From CAYWNA01 sp964459305 (GTDB lineage Bacteria > Planctomycetota > Planctomycetia > Pirellulales > Pirellulaceae): a stretch of DNA of 64,000 nucleotides. Below are positions 1 through 7,750 of this stretch, one piece after another; the stretch's first letter is position 1, and each line of letters begins with the position of its first letter. Location: positions 70,632-134,631 of the forward strand of contig CAYWNA010000007.1 in assembly GCA_964459305.1 (NCBI GenBank), written 5' to 3'. Both the position numbers and the translations under genes were made by a program. The notes beneath the pieces were generated by a model. The model was not told the DNA's origin. It worked only from the letters and a program-made list of their open reading frames with translations, and did no database searches.

Positions 1-284
1 AGCCGTCGTTTTGACGAGTCGACGCGCGCCTTGCCCAGGTTGTCGTAGGTCTGCGTGATTTGCCGGTTGAGATCGCTGTACTTCGTGTTGCCGCCATGGG
101 CCAGGATCAGCTTGCCGATCCCTGCCGCGGTCAACGCATACGACAGAGGGCCGCCGAGGCCGCCGACGCGGCTGATGAGGGCCGTTGTGCCTTTCAGTTT
201 CTCCTGGCCTTCTTTGCCGTAGCCGTCAATCCAGATCTGCCATTCGTAGGTCGCTTTCTCTTCGTCCGTCAATTGGATTGCCAT
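1..284 (-). CDS. ThiF/MoeB/HesA-family E1-like adenylyltransferase (5' part, cut by window edge)
   Basis: The visible 94 residues begin MAIQLTDEEKATYEWQ and contain a Gly-rich nucleotide-binding segment (SRVGGLGG) followed by a DLNRQ motif, the pattern of the ThiF/MoeB family that adenylates the C-terminal Gly-Gly of a ubiquitin-like sulfur carrier. The ATG at 284 is preceded by GGGAGA on the minus strand. It lies 13 bases after the MoaD/ThiS-type carrier gene, so carrier and activating enzyme are probably co-transcribed. The Gly-rich loop is somewhat divergent. The C-terminal part, with any zinc cysteines or catalytic Cys, is outside the window, so ThiF, MoeB and HesA-like roles cannot be separated. 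Confidence 0.8.
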   Translation of the reverse strand, partial: MAIQLTDEEKATYEWQIWIDGYGKEGQEKLKGTTALISRVGGLGGPLSYALTAAGIGKLILAHGGNTKYSDLNRQITQTYDNLGKARVDSSKRR

Positions 285-297
285 TCGTCTGTCTCCC

Positions 298-576
298 TTA
301 ACCACCGGCCAATGCCGTATGCAACACGATTTCGTCGTTCTCCGCGAGCCGGCCCTTCGCCGTCGGGTCAATCGCCTCATCGCGCACAGCCGCCAACACG
401 TTGCTGATCAACTTGCCCTCGGCATTGACAAGCACGGCCCGCAATTGCTCGTCCACGTCGCTCAACAGCACCGCCAGGACGTCGTTGACGCTTGCGTCCT
501 CGTCCACGTCCACGTCGGCCTTGGCAACGCCCGCGAACTGCCGCGCTTGCCCAAAGTATCGAACGGTGACCCTCAT
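298..576 (-). CDS. MoaD/ThiS-family sulfur-carrier protein
   Basis: A 92-residue protein with a beta-grasp pattern starting MRVTVRYFGQ and ending in Ala-Leu-Ala-Gly-Gly. The C-terminal diglycine is the residue pair that is adenylated and thiocarboxylated in MoaD and ThiS proteins. It sits between a class V desulfurase gene and a ThiF/MoeB-like gene on the same strand, which would supply the sulfur donor and the activating E1. The acidic stretch in the first third (DVDVDEDASVNDVL) resembles MoaD more than ThiS. The final acceptor (molybdopterin, tungstopterin, thiazole or another cofactor) cannot be told from this window. Confidence 0.85.
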   Translation of the reverse strand: MRVTVRYFGQARQFAGVAKADVDVDEDASVNDVLAVLLSDVDEQLRAVLVNAEGKLISNVLAAVRDEAIDPTAKGRLAENDEIVLHTALAGG

Positions 577-679
577 CGGATTCTCCTTGTTCAGTCTTAT
601 TTTGGATGATTGTCGATTTCATTGTCCACACGCCACCGCCCGAGCTCGCGGGACATGGTATCGAGTCGAAATTGTCCGG

Positions 680-1828
680 CTATGGCAGGGCGGCGTCTGC
701 GATTTGTTCGATTGCAGAGAGGGACGTTTGTATCTCGTCTTCGGTCGTGGCGAACCCGGGGCTCGCCCGTACCGTGCCGCTGGGGAACGTTCCGATCGCC
801 CGGTGCGTCGGCGCTGCGCAGTGAAGGCCTGTCCGCACCACGATCTCAAATGACTGATCGAGAATCGCACCGACATCCGAGCAGTCCATGCCGGCCACGT
901 TGAAGGACGCGACCCCGGCCTTGCGCGCCGGATCGAGGTCGCCGTAGAGGGTGACGCCGCCGATTCCTTCCAGTCCTTCGACGAGTTGCCGGAGTAGCCG
1001 CAACTGGTGGTCGCGCAGTTCCGCGACGCCGCGTTCCTGGATGAATCGCACCCCGGCCGCGAGGCCCGCGAGTGCGGGCAGGTTGTGGGTGCCGGCCTCC
1101 AGGCGGTGGGGCATTTCGTCGGGGTGTTCCGTCAGCTTCGACTGTGTACCCGTTCCGCCTTCGCGCCACGCGGCCAACTCGATGCCGGGGCGGACGTAAA
1201 GCCCGCCGCAACCCTGCGGCCCCAACAGACCCTTGTGCCCCGGGAACGCCAGCATCGCAACGCCTAGTGCCTGCACGTCGATCGGCAGTTCGCCGGTCGC
1301 CTGAGCGGCATCGACGAGTAATGGAATTCCGTGCTTCCCGCAGATCTCGGCGACTTCGGCCACCGGCTGGATCGTGCCGAGCACATTCGAAACATAGGTC
1401 ATCACGGCCAACCGAGTCTCGGACCGAATCAACGCCTCGACCGCTCCCGGATCGAGCACGCCGTTTTCGCCGACCTCTGACACCGACATGTCGATCACGC
1501 CGCGTGTCTTCAGCCCGTTCAGTGGCCGCAGCACCGAATTGTGTTCAAGCTGGGTCGTGATCACGTGGTCGCCAGGCTGGACAAATCCCTTGATCGCCAT
1601 GTTCAGCGCATCGGTCGCATTGAACGCGAACGCCACGCGCGATGGGTCTTCCGCATTGAGCAGCGATGCCAGTAGGGACCGTGTCTCCTCGATCAGGCGC
1701 GCGCCGCGACCGGCCAGGTGGTGGTGCCCGCGAGCAGCGTTGCCGCCGGTGGCCAGCGCCTCTGTCACAGCAGTCGTCACGCTCTCCGGCTTCGGGAACG
1801 ATGTCGCTGCGTTGTCGAGGTAGATCAT
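680..1828 (-). CDS. Cysteine desulfurase-family protein (aminotransferase class V)
   Basis: A 382-residue PLP enzyme of the IscS/SufS/selenocysteine-lyase superfamily. It begins MIYLDNAATSFPKP, giving the short N-terminus typical of the clade modelled as TIGR01977. The PLP-binding lysine is K199 in FPGHKGLLGP, with H96 (EHNS) and D173 (VDAAQ) around the cofactor. C337 in GLHCAAPTHR lies where the catalytic persulfide cysteine is expected. It is the first gene of a cluster with a MoaD/ThiS carrier and a ThiF-like E1, so it is likely the sulfur donor to the carrier. A selenocysteine lyase activity is possible within this family but cannot be resolved here. Confidence 0.88.
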   Translation of the reverse strand: MIYLDNAATSFPKPESVTTAVTEALATGGNAARGHHHLAGRGARLIEETRSLLASLLNAEDPSRVAFAFNATDALNMAIKGFVQPGDHVITTQLEHNSVLRPLNGLKTRGVIDMSVSEVGENGVLDPGAVEALIRSETRLAVMTYVSNVLGTIQPVAEVAEICGKHGIPLLVDAAQATGELPIDVQALGVAMLAFPGHKGLLGPQGCGGLYVRPGIELAAWREGGTGTQSKLTEHPDEMPHRLEAGTHNLPALAGLAAGVRFIQERGVAELRDHQLRLLRQLVEGLEGIGGVTLYGDLDPARKAGVASFNVAGMDCSDVGAILDQSFEIVVRTGLHCAAPTHRAIGTFPSGTVRASPGFATTEDEIQTSLSAIEQIADAALP

Positions 1829-1918
1829 TGGTTATCCCACGTATCGATTCCAGAAATCACGTGTCATTCGCGATCCAACTCCCCTCACGGGCCTTGCATC
1901 TACGAACATGCCCCGCGG

Positions 1919-1924
1919 ATTATA
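1919..1924 (-). promoter_or_regulatory. Candidate -10 box for the desulfurase cluster
   Basis: On the minus strand the sequence reads TATAAT about 90 bases upstream of the desulfurase ATG. The best hexamer at a suitable upstream distance (TGTAGA) is a poor -35 match, so this is only a candidate sigma-70-type promoter. Confidence 0.3.
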
Positions 1925-1968
1925 CCCAACCTTCTCGGCTTCTACAGTCGGTGGAGTCAAAGCAGAGT

Positions 1969-3483
1969 CTATCGTGGACGTCGCGGGGGGCGCTGGATGC
2001 CGAGCTTCTTCATGCGGAAGCGGAGCGTGCTTGGCTTGAGGCCCAGACAGTCTGCCGCGCCGCCAGCTCCTTTGATCCTCCAGTCGCAGTCTTCAAGGAC
2101 ACCTATAATGTGGGCTCGGTCGACGTCTTCAAGGTTGCGCGATGCACCGTCCGGGCGACGGCCGTGAGCGCGTTTGGCCAGAGCTCCCTCCAGTGTCAGG
2201 GTCGGGCCCGGAGAGAGAATCATTGCTCGCTCGACCACGTTTTCGAGTTCGCGGATATTGCCCGGCCATTCGTACTCGACCAGCGATTCCATCGTGCGCT
2301 CGGGAATTTCCTTGACGGTCTTTCCCATTGTCCTCTGTTTCCTGGTGATGAAGTGCCAAACGAGTAGCGGGATATCGTCGCGGCGCACACGAAGCGGGGG
2401 GAGTTCGACCGGGAAAACGGCAAGGCGATAGTAGAGATCCGGACGAAAACTCCCTTCTTTTATTGACGTCGCGAGGTCTCGATTGGTGGCGGCAATGACG
2501 CGGACGTCAACTCGGATCGTGTCGGTGCATCCGACCCTCTCGAATTCACCTTCCTGGAGCACACGTAAGAGCCTCGTCTGCAAGTCCAGGTCGAGATCGC
2601 CAATTTCGTCGAGGAAGATCGTTCCTCCGTCGGCTAGTTGGAACCGGCCCACTTTGTCCGAGATCGCCCCGGTAAATGCTCCCTTGGCATGACCGAACAG
2701 TTCACTCTCAATCAGACTGCTTGGCAATGCCGCACAGTTGACTTTGACCAACGTGCGATCTCGGCGCGGACTGCTGTTGTGAATGGCTCGTGCAAACAAC
2801 TCCTTGCCCGTCCCCGTTTCGCCCAGTAGTAGAACGTTGGCGTCGGTGCCAGCCACATGCTTGGTCTTGCTGATCGTGAGTCTGATTTCCTCGCTCTGGC
2901 CCACAATGTCCTCGAAATCGTGGGAACTCTTGATTTCCTCTCGGAGGTATGCGTTCTCCTGCTGCAAACGGTCTCGCAGTTGCTGTATCTCCGACATCGC
3001 CTCTCGAAGCTGCAACTCGGCACACTTACGTTCGGTGATGTCTTCGATGCACACGAGAACCTGGCGGCCGTCGGACAGTTCAGATAGCGCTGTGGAAACG
3101 AGCACGTGCTTGTCGCGGGGATTCCGCTGGTCTCCCAGAGCGAGCTTGGCTTCAACGCGCCGCTGAGTTTGGCCAGTTTCGAAGGTATCGGCCACCACAC
3201 AACGTACCGGACACTTCCCGCAAGAAGCTCGGAGTCCGCAGCCTCCCGGATCGTCCAACGAATGAACACAGCGAACGGCATTGCCAAAGCGGAGTCCCCT
3301 GAGCTCCGCGGCCGAAGCGGCAAACGTCGCTTCGGCTGCGTGATTCATTTCGCGGACCTGCCTGTCTTCGTCCACGAGCAGCATTGCCACGGGAGCGTTC
3401 TGGAAAAACGCGATGTATGTCGCCAGACTTTCTTCGCGTGCCTGCGCGACGTGTTCGCATGCCTCGATGCCAGTTGAGTCCAT
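1969..3483 (-). CDS. Sigma-54-dependent transcriptional activator (PAS - AAA+ - Fis-type HTH)
   Basis: A 504-residue enhancer-binding protein. Residues about 20-150 form a PAS-like sensor, followed by a short coiled coil (about 152-185). The AAA+ domain (about 192-430) has Walker A GETGTGKE (221-228), the sigma-54 contact motif GAFTGA (268-273) and Walker B IFLDEIGD (289-296). A Fis-like helix-turn-helix is at the C-terminus. The PAS domain holds five cysteines (C72, C82, C88, C91, C95) that could bind a metal or Fe-S cluster or act as a redox switch (inference). The ATG at 3483 was chosen because AGGAAGGGG precedes it and because the longer frame upstream carries no recognisable domain. It is divergent from csrA and the likely activator of the sigma-54 promoter at 3729. 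Confidence 0.92.
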   Translation of the reverse strand: MDSTGIEACEHVAQAREESLATYIAFFQNAPVAMLLVDEDRQVREMNHAAEATFAASAAELRGLRFGNAVRCVHSLDDPGGCGLRASCGKCPVRCVVADTFETGQTQRRVEAKLALGDQRNPRDKHVLVSTALSELSDGRQVLVCIEDITERKCAELQLREAMSEIQQLRDRLQQENAYLREEIKSSHDFEDIVGQSEEIRLTISKTKHVAGTDANVLLLGETGTGKELFARAIHNSSPRRDRTLVKVNCAALPSSLIESELFGHAKGAFTGAISDKVGRFQLADGGTIFLDEIGDLDLDLQTRLLRVLQEGEFERVGCTDTIRVDVRVIAATNRDLATSIKEGSFRPDLYYRLAVFPVELPPLRVRRDDIPLLVWHFITRKQRTMGKTVKEIPERTMESLVEYEWPGNIRELENVVERAMILSPGPTLTLEGALAKRAHGRRPDGASRNLEDVDRAHIIGVLEDCDWRIKGAGGAADCLGLKPSTLRFRMKKLGIQRPPRRPR

Positions 3484-3592
3484 CAAGATCGCCCCTTCCT
3501 TCGTAACTTGCGCGCACGCCTGTCTCGTTTGATGTCCTAGGCGACACTGCCTTTGGGATCTCATCTTCCCATCGTATCGCAAACAGGCATTG

Positions 3593-3621
3593 CGGGCAAC
3601 ATTCCGCCCTTCGGGCAACAT
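3593..3621. promoter_or_regulatory. Direct repeat CGGGCAACAT x2, candidate activator-binding site
   Basis: CGGGCAACAT occurs at 3593-3602 and again at 3612-3621, a 19-base spacing (about two helical turns), roughly 110-140 bases upstream of the sigma-54 promoter. That is a normal distance for an enhancer site used by the adjacent activator. Identification rests on the repeat and its position only. Confidence 0.4.
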
Positions 3622-3728
3622 ATTGACCCTGCAGCGGGATTCTCGGCGTTGGACGACAGAAGCCACGAGGTCCCGTAAACGCTATTTGTGTATAGAGTTA
3701 GGACGCATTTTTCGGCGGGTCGAAGAAC

Positions 3729-3745
3729 TGGCACGGTAGATGCAT
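3729..3745 (+). promoter_or_regulatory. Sigma-54 (-24/-12) promoter upstream of csrA
   Basis: The sequence TGGCACGGTAGATGCAT matches the consensus TGGCAC-N5-TTGCA with one difference in the -12 element. The invariant GG (3730-3731) and GC (3742-3743) are separated by exactly ten bases. Transcription would start near 3755, leaving a leader of about 50 bases before csrA. A gene for a sigma-54 activator lies immediately upstream in divergent orientation, which supports the call. Confidence 0.8.
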
Positions 3746-3803
3746 AGCATGACAAGCGCGGCTGACTGAAGCATTCGACCTACTTACGAAGCGAGGACTT
3801 GAG

Positions 3804-4037
3804 ATGCTAGTTCTAAGCCGGAAAGCGGGAGAACGGGTTTCGATCGGGCCTGAGATTGAGGTCACGGTACTCGGCATCCAGAAGGGCAGGGTGAAGCTCG
3901 GTTTCTCTGGGCCGCTGGAGGTCCCAATCCACCGCGGGGAAGTTCGGCAACGCATGGAGGAAAGCATGGGAGAGCGTGCAATCGTTAGGAGCGAGGAATA
4001 CCTGATTCGGCCTTGCGCCGGCAAACAAGTCGTCTAA
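3804..4037 (+). CDS. csrA: CsrA-family post-transcriptional regulator
   Basis: A 77-residue protein beginning MLVLSRKAGERVSIG, the canonical CsrA N-terminal strand, followed by VTVLGIQKGRVKLGF and VPIHRGEV. CsrA dimers bind GGA motifs in mRNA leaders and alter translation or stability. The usual GI(D/E)AP segment is GFSGP here, and the protein is about 15 residues longer than E. coli CsrA, with a divergent tail. It is the first gene after the sigma-54 promoter. Its ribosome-binding site (GAGGACTTGAG before ATG) itself contains GGA, so autoregulation is possible (inference). Confidence 0.93.
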   Translation: MLVLSRKAGERVSIGPEIEVTVLGIQKGRVKLGFSGPLEVPIHRGEVRQRMEESMGERAIVRSEEYLIRPCAGKQVV

Positions 4038-4067
4038 CGAGACAGACATGCTCCGCAGACACCAACC

Positions 4068-4343
4068 ATGAGCATTCGGATTACAAGAACATCAGACGCT
4101 CGGGAAACCGTCCTCCGCATCGACGGTCAACTCCGCTCCGAGGATATCGCCGAGTTGGCCAAGGAACATCGGTCGGTGGAGGGCCCTTTGGTTCTGGAAC
4201 TGTCGAACCTCCAGTCGGCTGACCCCGCCGGTGTCGAGGTGCTCCGGGACCTCGTCTCGATGGGCGTGCAGATTCGAGGGGCCTCGCCGTATATCGAGTT
4301 GCTGTTGAAGCGGCGAGAACGCGCGTCAGGAGAACGCAAATGA
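4068..4343 (+). CDS. Small STAS-like domain protein
   Basis: A 91-residue protein with the pattern of a STAS/anti-anti-sigma-like fold: a beta hairpin (VLRIDGQLRSEDI), then PLVLELSNLQSADPAGVEVLRDL, then a hydrophobic C-terminal segment (SPYIELLL). Most STAS regulators have a phosphorylatable Ser at the helix start after the LDLS strand; here the segment is SNLQSADPAG, so its regulation is uncertain. It follows csrA by 30 bases and its stop codon overlaps the start of the next gene (ATGA at 4340), so translational coupling is likely. The function within this operon is unknown. Confidence 0.75.
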   Translation: MSIRITRTSDARETVLRIDGQLRSEDIAELAKEHRSVEGPLVLELSNLQSADPAGVEVLRDLVSMGVQIRGASPYIELLLKRRERASGERK

Positions 4344-5083
4344 CGACACATGGCACGCCGGATACAGGCCCGAAGGCGCCAACGGTGGTGGAAACCGGGC
4401 GATCAAAGGATGGGAAAATCCTCCATTCGAACCGACGCATGTTTGTGCAATTCCACGCGTTCACGGATTGCCTCGATACGGCACCCGTCGTGGATGCGGT
4501 TCGAGTCGCTGGCATCGAGGCGGCTGTGTACGAGAGCGTGACGGACCCGCGCGGTATCGGCATCACCAGTTTCAGCGAGGATCCGGAATACTTCGTCACG
4601 AAGTTCCGGCAGCTGTTGCAGACCAAGGCGTTTGCGACATGCACGGCATTGCCTGACCTGACGATGTTCGGCCGAACGTATGCGATTGGATACGAGGCCG
4701 ACCTTGATGAGGTCCTGATCGACCGACCTCGCGAGAGGATTTTGAATCCCGATTGGCCTTGGGCCGTCTGGTATCCGCTTCGACGACGGGGCGAGTTTGC
4801 ACGGCTCCCTCAAGAACAACAACGCGAAATCCTCAATGAACACGGTGCCATAGGACGGGGATTCGGCAGTGCCGACCTGGCGTACGATATCCGACTGGCC
4901 TGCCATGGAATGGACAAGAACGACAACGATTTCGTGGTGGGACTCCTCGGAAAGGATTTCCATCCGTTGTCGGCAGTCGTCCAACGAATGCGCCGTACCA
5001 TACAGACTTCCACGTACCTTGATCGACTCGGCCCCTTTTTCGTCGGTCGAGTCGCCTATCAATCCCAGTTGTCAACCGACTGA
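4340..5083 (+). CDS. Chlorite dismutase/HemQ-family haem protein
   Basis: A 247-residue protein whose C-terminal two thirds match the chlorite dismutase-like superfamily. The segment NEHGAIGRGFG (H168) matches the HxxIGR context of the proximal haem ligand in HemQ proteins. It is followed by CHGMDKNDNDFVVGLLGKD and a C-terminal GPFFVGRV typical of the family. Members are coproheme decarboxylases, chlorite dismutases or of unknown function; the residues seen do not decide between them. The start overlaps the STAS-like gene by four bases, and citrate synthase follows 20 bases downstream. Finding it in a sigma-54/csrA operon suggests haem- or redox-related control of citrate synthesis (inference). 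Confidence 0.78.
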   Translation: MTTHGTPDTGPKAPTVVETGRSKDGKILHSNRRMFVQFHAFTDCLDTAPVVDAVRVAGIEAAVYESVTDPRGIGITSFSEDPEYFVTKFRQLLQTKAFATCTALPDLTMFGRTYAIGYEADLDEVLIDRPRERILNPDWPWAVWYPLRRRGEFARLPQEQQREILNEHGAIGRGFGSADLAYDIRLACHGMDKNDNDFVVGLLGKDFHPLSAVVQRMRRTIQTSTYLDRLGPFFVGRVAYQSQLSTD

Positions 5084-5103
5084 TTGTTTCAAAGGATACA
5101 AGA

Positions 5104-6246
5104 ATGAACCAGACGACGTATGCCAAAGGACTCGAAGGAGTCGTTGCGGCCGAATCGGAGATCTGCCAGATCGATGGTGAAAACGCCAAGTTGTACTACC
5201 GGGGATTCTCGATCGACGATCTTGCAGAGTCTTCCTCGTTCGAAGAGGTAACCTACCTGCTCCTCTACGAGAGACTGCCCAACTCGCAGGAGCTGTCTGA
5301 GTTCACTGAGAGAATGAGATCCCAGCGGTCGATACCGGACGTGGTTCAGGACATGATCCGCGAGTTCCCATCCGGTGGATCTGCGATGGAACTGCTCCAA
5401 TCGGTCATCTCCTATCTGAGCGGGTCGTTCGACCACACCATCCATCATTCGGCGACCTGCAACTGCCGGGAGACGCTGCACCAAATCAGCCAGATCGCGA
5501 CCGTACTGGCCACCTACCAGCGATTCAAGGAAGGCAAGCCGTACGTCGAGCCGCGGTCGGATCTGTCGCACGGGGCCAATTTCCTGTACATGCTCAGAGG
5601 CGAAGAGCCGGAACCGTACGAGGGCCAGGCAATGGATGTCAGCCTGCTGCTGCACGCCGAACACGGATTCTGCGCGTCGACCTTTACGGCCCGGGTCGTT
5701 GCCTCGACCTATTCCACCTGTTACTGCAGCATATCGGCGGCGATTGGTGCGTTGTACGGCTTCCTCCACGGCGGCGCCAACGAACGGGTCCTGACGATGC
5801 TCGAAGAAATCGGCTCAAAGGAGAACGTGGCATCGTGGCTCGACGCGGCCCTTGCCGACAAGCAGAAGATCATGGGAATGGGGCACCGCGTATACAAAGC
5901 AAAGGACCCGAGAGCCGTTATCATCGAGCGGCACTTGCAGGATCTCTCAGAACGCAAAGGGGATTCCCGCCTATACGATATTCTCAAGGAGTTGGAGAAC
6001 GCATTTCGTCGGCGCATGGAGGAGAAAGGAAAACCCCTGTATCCGAACGTGGATTTCTTCTCCGGTGCCGTCTACTCGCTGCTGGGGATTCCCAAGGAAT
6101 TGTTCACACCGATCTTCGCCGTGGCCCGGACTGCCGGATGGCTGGCCCATATCCTGGAACAGCGGAAGGACAACCGTTTGTTCCGCCCCAAATGTCTCTA
6201 TGCCGGTCCCGAACCGGCCCAGTACGTGCCCATTGCCGACCGTTAG
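5104..6246 (+). CDS. gltA: Citrate synthase (citrate/2-methylcitrate synthase family)
   Basis: A 380-residue short-type (archaeal/Gram-positive-like) citrate synthase that condenses oxaloacetate and acetyl-CoA. The catalytic residues are visible: H187 in LHAEHGFCAST, H261 in MGMGHRVYK and D317 in PNVDFFSG. Additional family blocks are HGANFLYM and FLHGGANERV. AAAGGATACAAG precedes the ATG. It is the last gene of the apparent csrA operon, so it may be expressed mainly when the sigma-54 activator fires. 2-methylcitrate synthase cannot be excluded, but no prp genes are nearby. Confidence 0.92.
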   Translation: MNQTTYAKGLEGVVAAESEICQIDGENAKLYYRGFSIDDLAESSSFEEVTYLLLYERLPNSQELSEFTERMRSQRSIPDVVQDMIREFPSGGSAMELLQSVISYLSGSFDHTIHHSATCNCRETLHQISQIATVLATYQRFKEGKPYVEPRSDLSHGANFLYMLRGEEPEPYEGQAMDVSLLLHAEHGFCASTFTARVVASTYSTCYCSISAAIGALYGFLHGGANERVLTMLEEIGSKENVASWLDAALADKQKIMGMGHRVYKAKDPRAVIIERHLQDLSERKGDSRLYDILKELENAFRRRMEEKGKPLYPNVDFFSGAVYSLLGIPKELFTPIFAVARTAGWLAHILEQRKDNRLFRPKCLYAGPEPAQYVPIADR

Positions 6247-6270
6247 GAACGGCGTGGAAACAGAACCCTT

Positions 6271-6483
6271 GTTTAACCGCAAGCCGGAGGCGTGCGCGAA
6301 GGAGGGTCCGATGCGACCGCGCACGCCTCCGAAGCCTGCTGAAATGCTAGCAAAATTGGGCGTGCTAGCGAACGTAAGTCCCTATTTTCCGTCACACATT
6401 CTGATTGGCGCGAACCAAGAAATAAGGACTTAGGAATGCTATCAGCTACTATTCCAGCAGGCTTCTCCGGCTTGCGGTTAAAC
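6271..6483. repeat. 213-base compound inverted-repeat element (TTTAACCGCAAGCCGGAG family)
   Basis: The outer arms GTTTAACCGCAAGCCGGAG (6271-6289) and its exact complement (6465-6483) bracket the element. Inside are a 13-bp hairpin (GGAGGCGTGCGCG at 6286 with CGCGCACGCCTCC to 6330), an 11-bp pairing GAAGCCTGCTG with CAGCAGGCTTC just inside the right arm, and a GCTAGC hairpin near 6346-6368. The result folds as a branched structure. No protein is encoded. The arm core TTTAACCGC recurs in the palindrome at 41322, so this is probably a mobile or REP/MITE-like family. Confidence 0.85.
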
Positions 6484-6547
6484 GCGAATTGGTCGTGATC
6501 GTAAATACAGGTTTCATTTCGGAGCCGCTCGTTAGTAGGCATTGACC

Positions 6548-7750
6548 ATGATTTGTGCAATTCTGCGAGAGAGCTGTCCCGGCGAGAACCGCGTAGCGTT
6601 GATCCCTGCCTCGGTGTCGCGACTTGTCGACGCGGGGCTGGAAGTGATGGTCGAGAGTTCGGCTGGCTCCGCGGCCGGATTCTCCGACGAACAGTACACG
6701 GAAAGCGGGGCCAAGGTCGTCGACAATCGCCAAGACCTCTTTGCCGCGGACGTCATACTGCAAGTCCGAACGGCTGGGGCAAATCCGGAGGCCGGTCAAG
6801 CGGATCTCGACCGCTTTCGTAGCGATCAGGTGGTGATCGGCATGTGCGATCCGTTGGGAGCTCCGCAAGCGGCCCGGAAGATCGCCGGCCGTGGTGTGAC
6901 CCTCCTTGCCCTGGAACTGCTGCCGCGAATCACCCGGGCCCAGAGCATGGACGTGCTTTCATCGATGGCCACGGTGGCTGGCTATCGGGCCGTCTTGTTA
7001 GCGGCCGAGAGCCTGCCGAAGATGTTCCCCATGCTGATGACGGCCGCCGGTACGATCGCCCCGGCCAAGGTCTTCGTGATGGGCGTGGGAGTGGCCGGGT
7101 TGCAGGCCATCGCCACCGCCAAACGGCTGGGGGCCGTGGTCTCGGCAAACGATATCCGGCCGGCCGTGCGGGAACAGGTAGAAAGTCTTGGGGCCAAGTT
7201 CGTGCAGTTGGAGCTGGACACTGCCACGGCGGAAGACAAAGGCGGCTACGCCAAGGAGATGGACGAGGAATTCCTCCGCAAACAGCGCGAAATGATTGCC
7301 CGGGTGGTGGCCGAAAGCGATGTCGTCATCACCACGGCAGCCGTTCCCGGCAAGAAGGCCCCTACGCTGCTGACGGCTGAAATGGTCGCCGGAATGGCCC
7401 TCGGCTCAGTCGTTGTCGACTTGGCAGCCGAACGCGGCGGCAACTGCGAATTGACGGTGCCGGGCTCGGCGGTGGACTCCGGCGGAGTGACGATCCTCGG
7501 ACCGACCAACCTGCCGTCCGAGGTGCCGTATCACGCCAGCCAGATGTACGCCAAGAACATTACCACGTTTCTGCTCCATCTGATCGACGACAGCCGGCTG
7601 CGACTCGACCGAGACGACCCAATCGTCAGCGACACGCTGATCGCCACCGCAGGCCGGGTCGTCCACCCACGCGCATGTGAAATATTGGGGATCGACCCGC
7701 CGCCCGCCAAGACCCGCGACGATGCGATCCCTGAAGGAGAGGACAACTGA
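6548..7750 (+). CDS. pntA: NAD(P) transhydrogenase subunit alpha, NAD(H)-binding part
   Basis: The dI domain of proton-translocating transhydrogenase as a separate 400-residue protein. It begins MICAILRESCPGENRVALIP, as in alanine dehydrogenase/PntA proteins, and has a Rossmann glycine motif (VMGVGVAGLQAIATAKRLGA). The ATG at 6548 is preferred; a TTG six bases upstream is possible. It is the first gene of a three-gene set in which the alpha subunit is split, as in many bacteria. The complex couples the proton gradient to NADPH formation at the membrane. It overlaps the next gene by one base (TGATG). Confidence 0.93.
   Translation: MICAILRESCPGENRVALIPASVSRLVDAGLEVMVESSAGSAAGFSDEQYTESGAKVVDNRQDLFAADVILQVRTAGANPEAGQADLDRFRSDQVVIGMCDPLGAPQAARKIAGRGVTLLALELLPRITRAQSMDVLSSMATVAGYRAVLLAAESLPKMFPMLMTAAGTIAPAKVFVMGVGVAGLQAIATAKRLGAVVSANDIRPAVREQVESLGAKFVQLELDTATAEDKGGYAKEMDEEFLRKQREMIARVVAESDVVITTAAVPGKKAPTLLTAEMVAGMALGSVVVDLAAERGGNCELTVPGSAVDSGGVTILGPTNLPSEVPYHASQMYAKNITTFLLHLIDDSRLRLDRDDPIVSDTLIATAGRVVHPRACEILGIDPPPAKTRDDAIPEGEDN

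Noticed and set aside
3484..3666. Upstream extension of the sigma-54 activator to 3666
   Set aside because: The extension has no domain character, overlaps the probable control region, and the ATG at 3483 has a strong ribosome-binding site.
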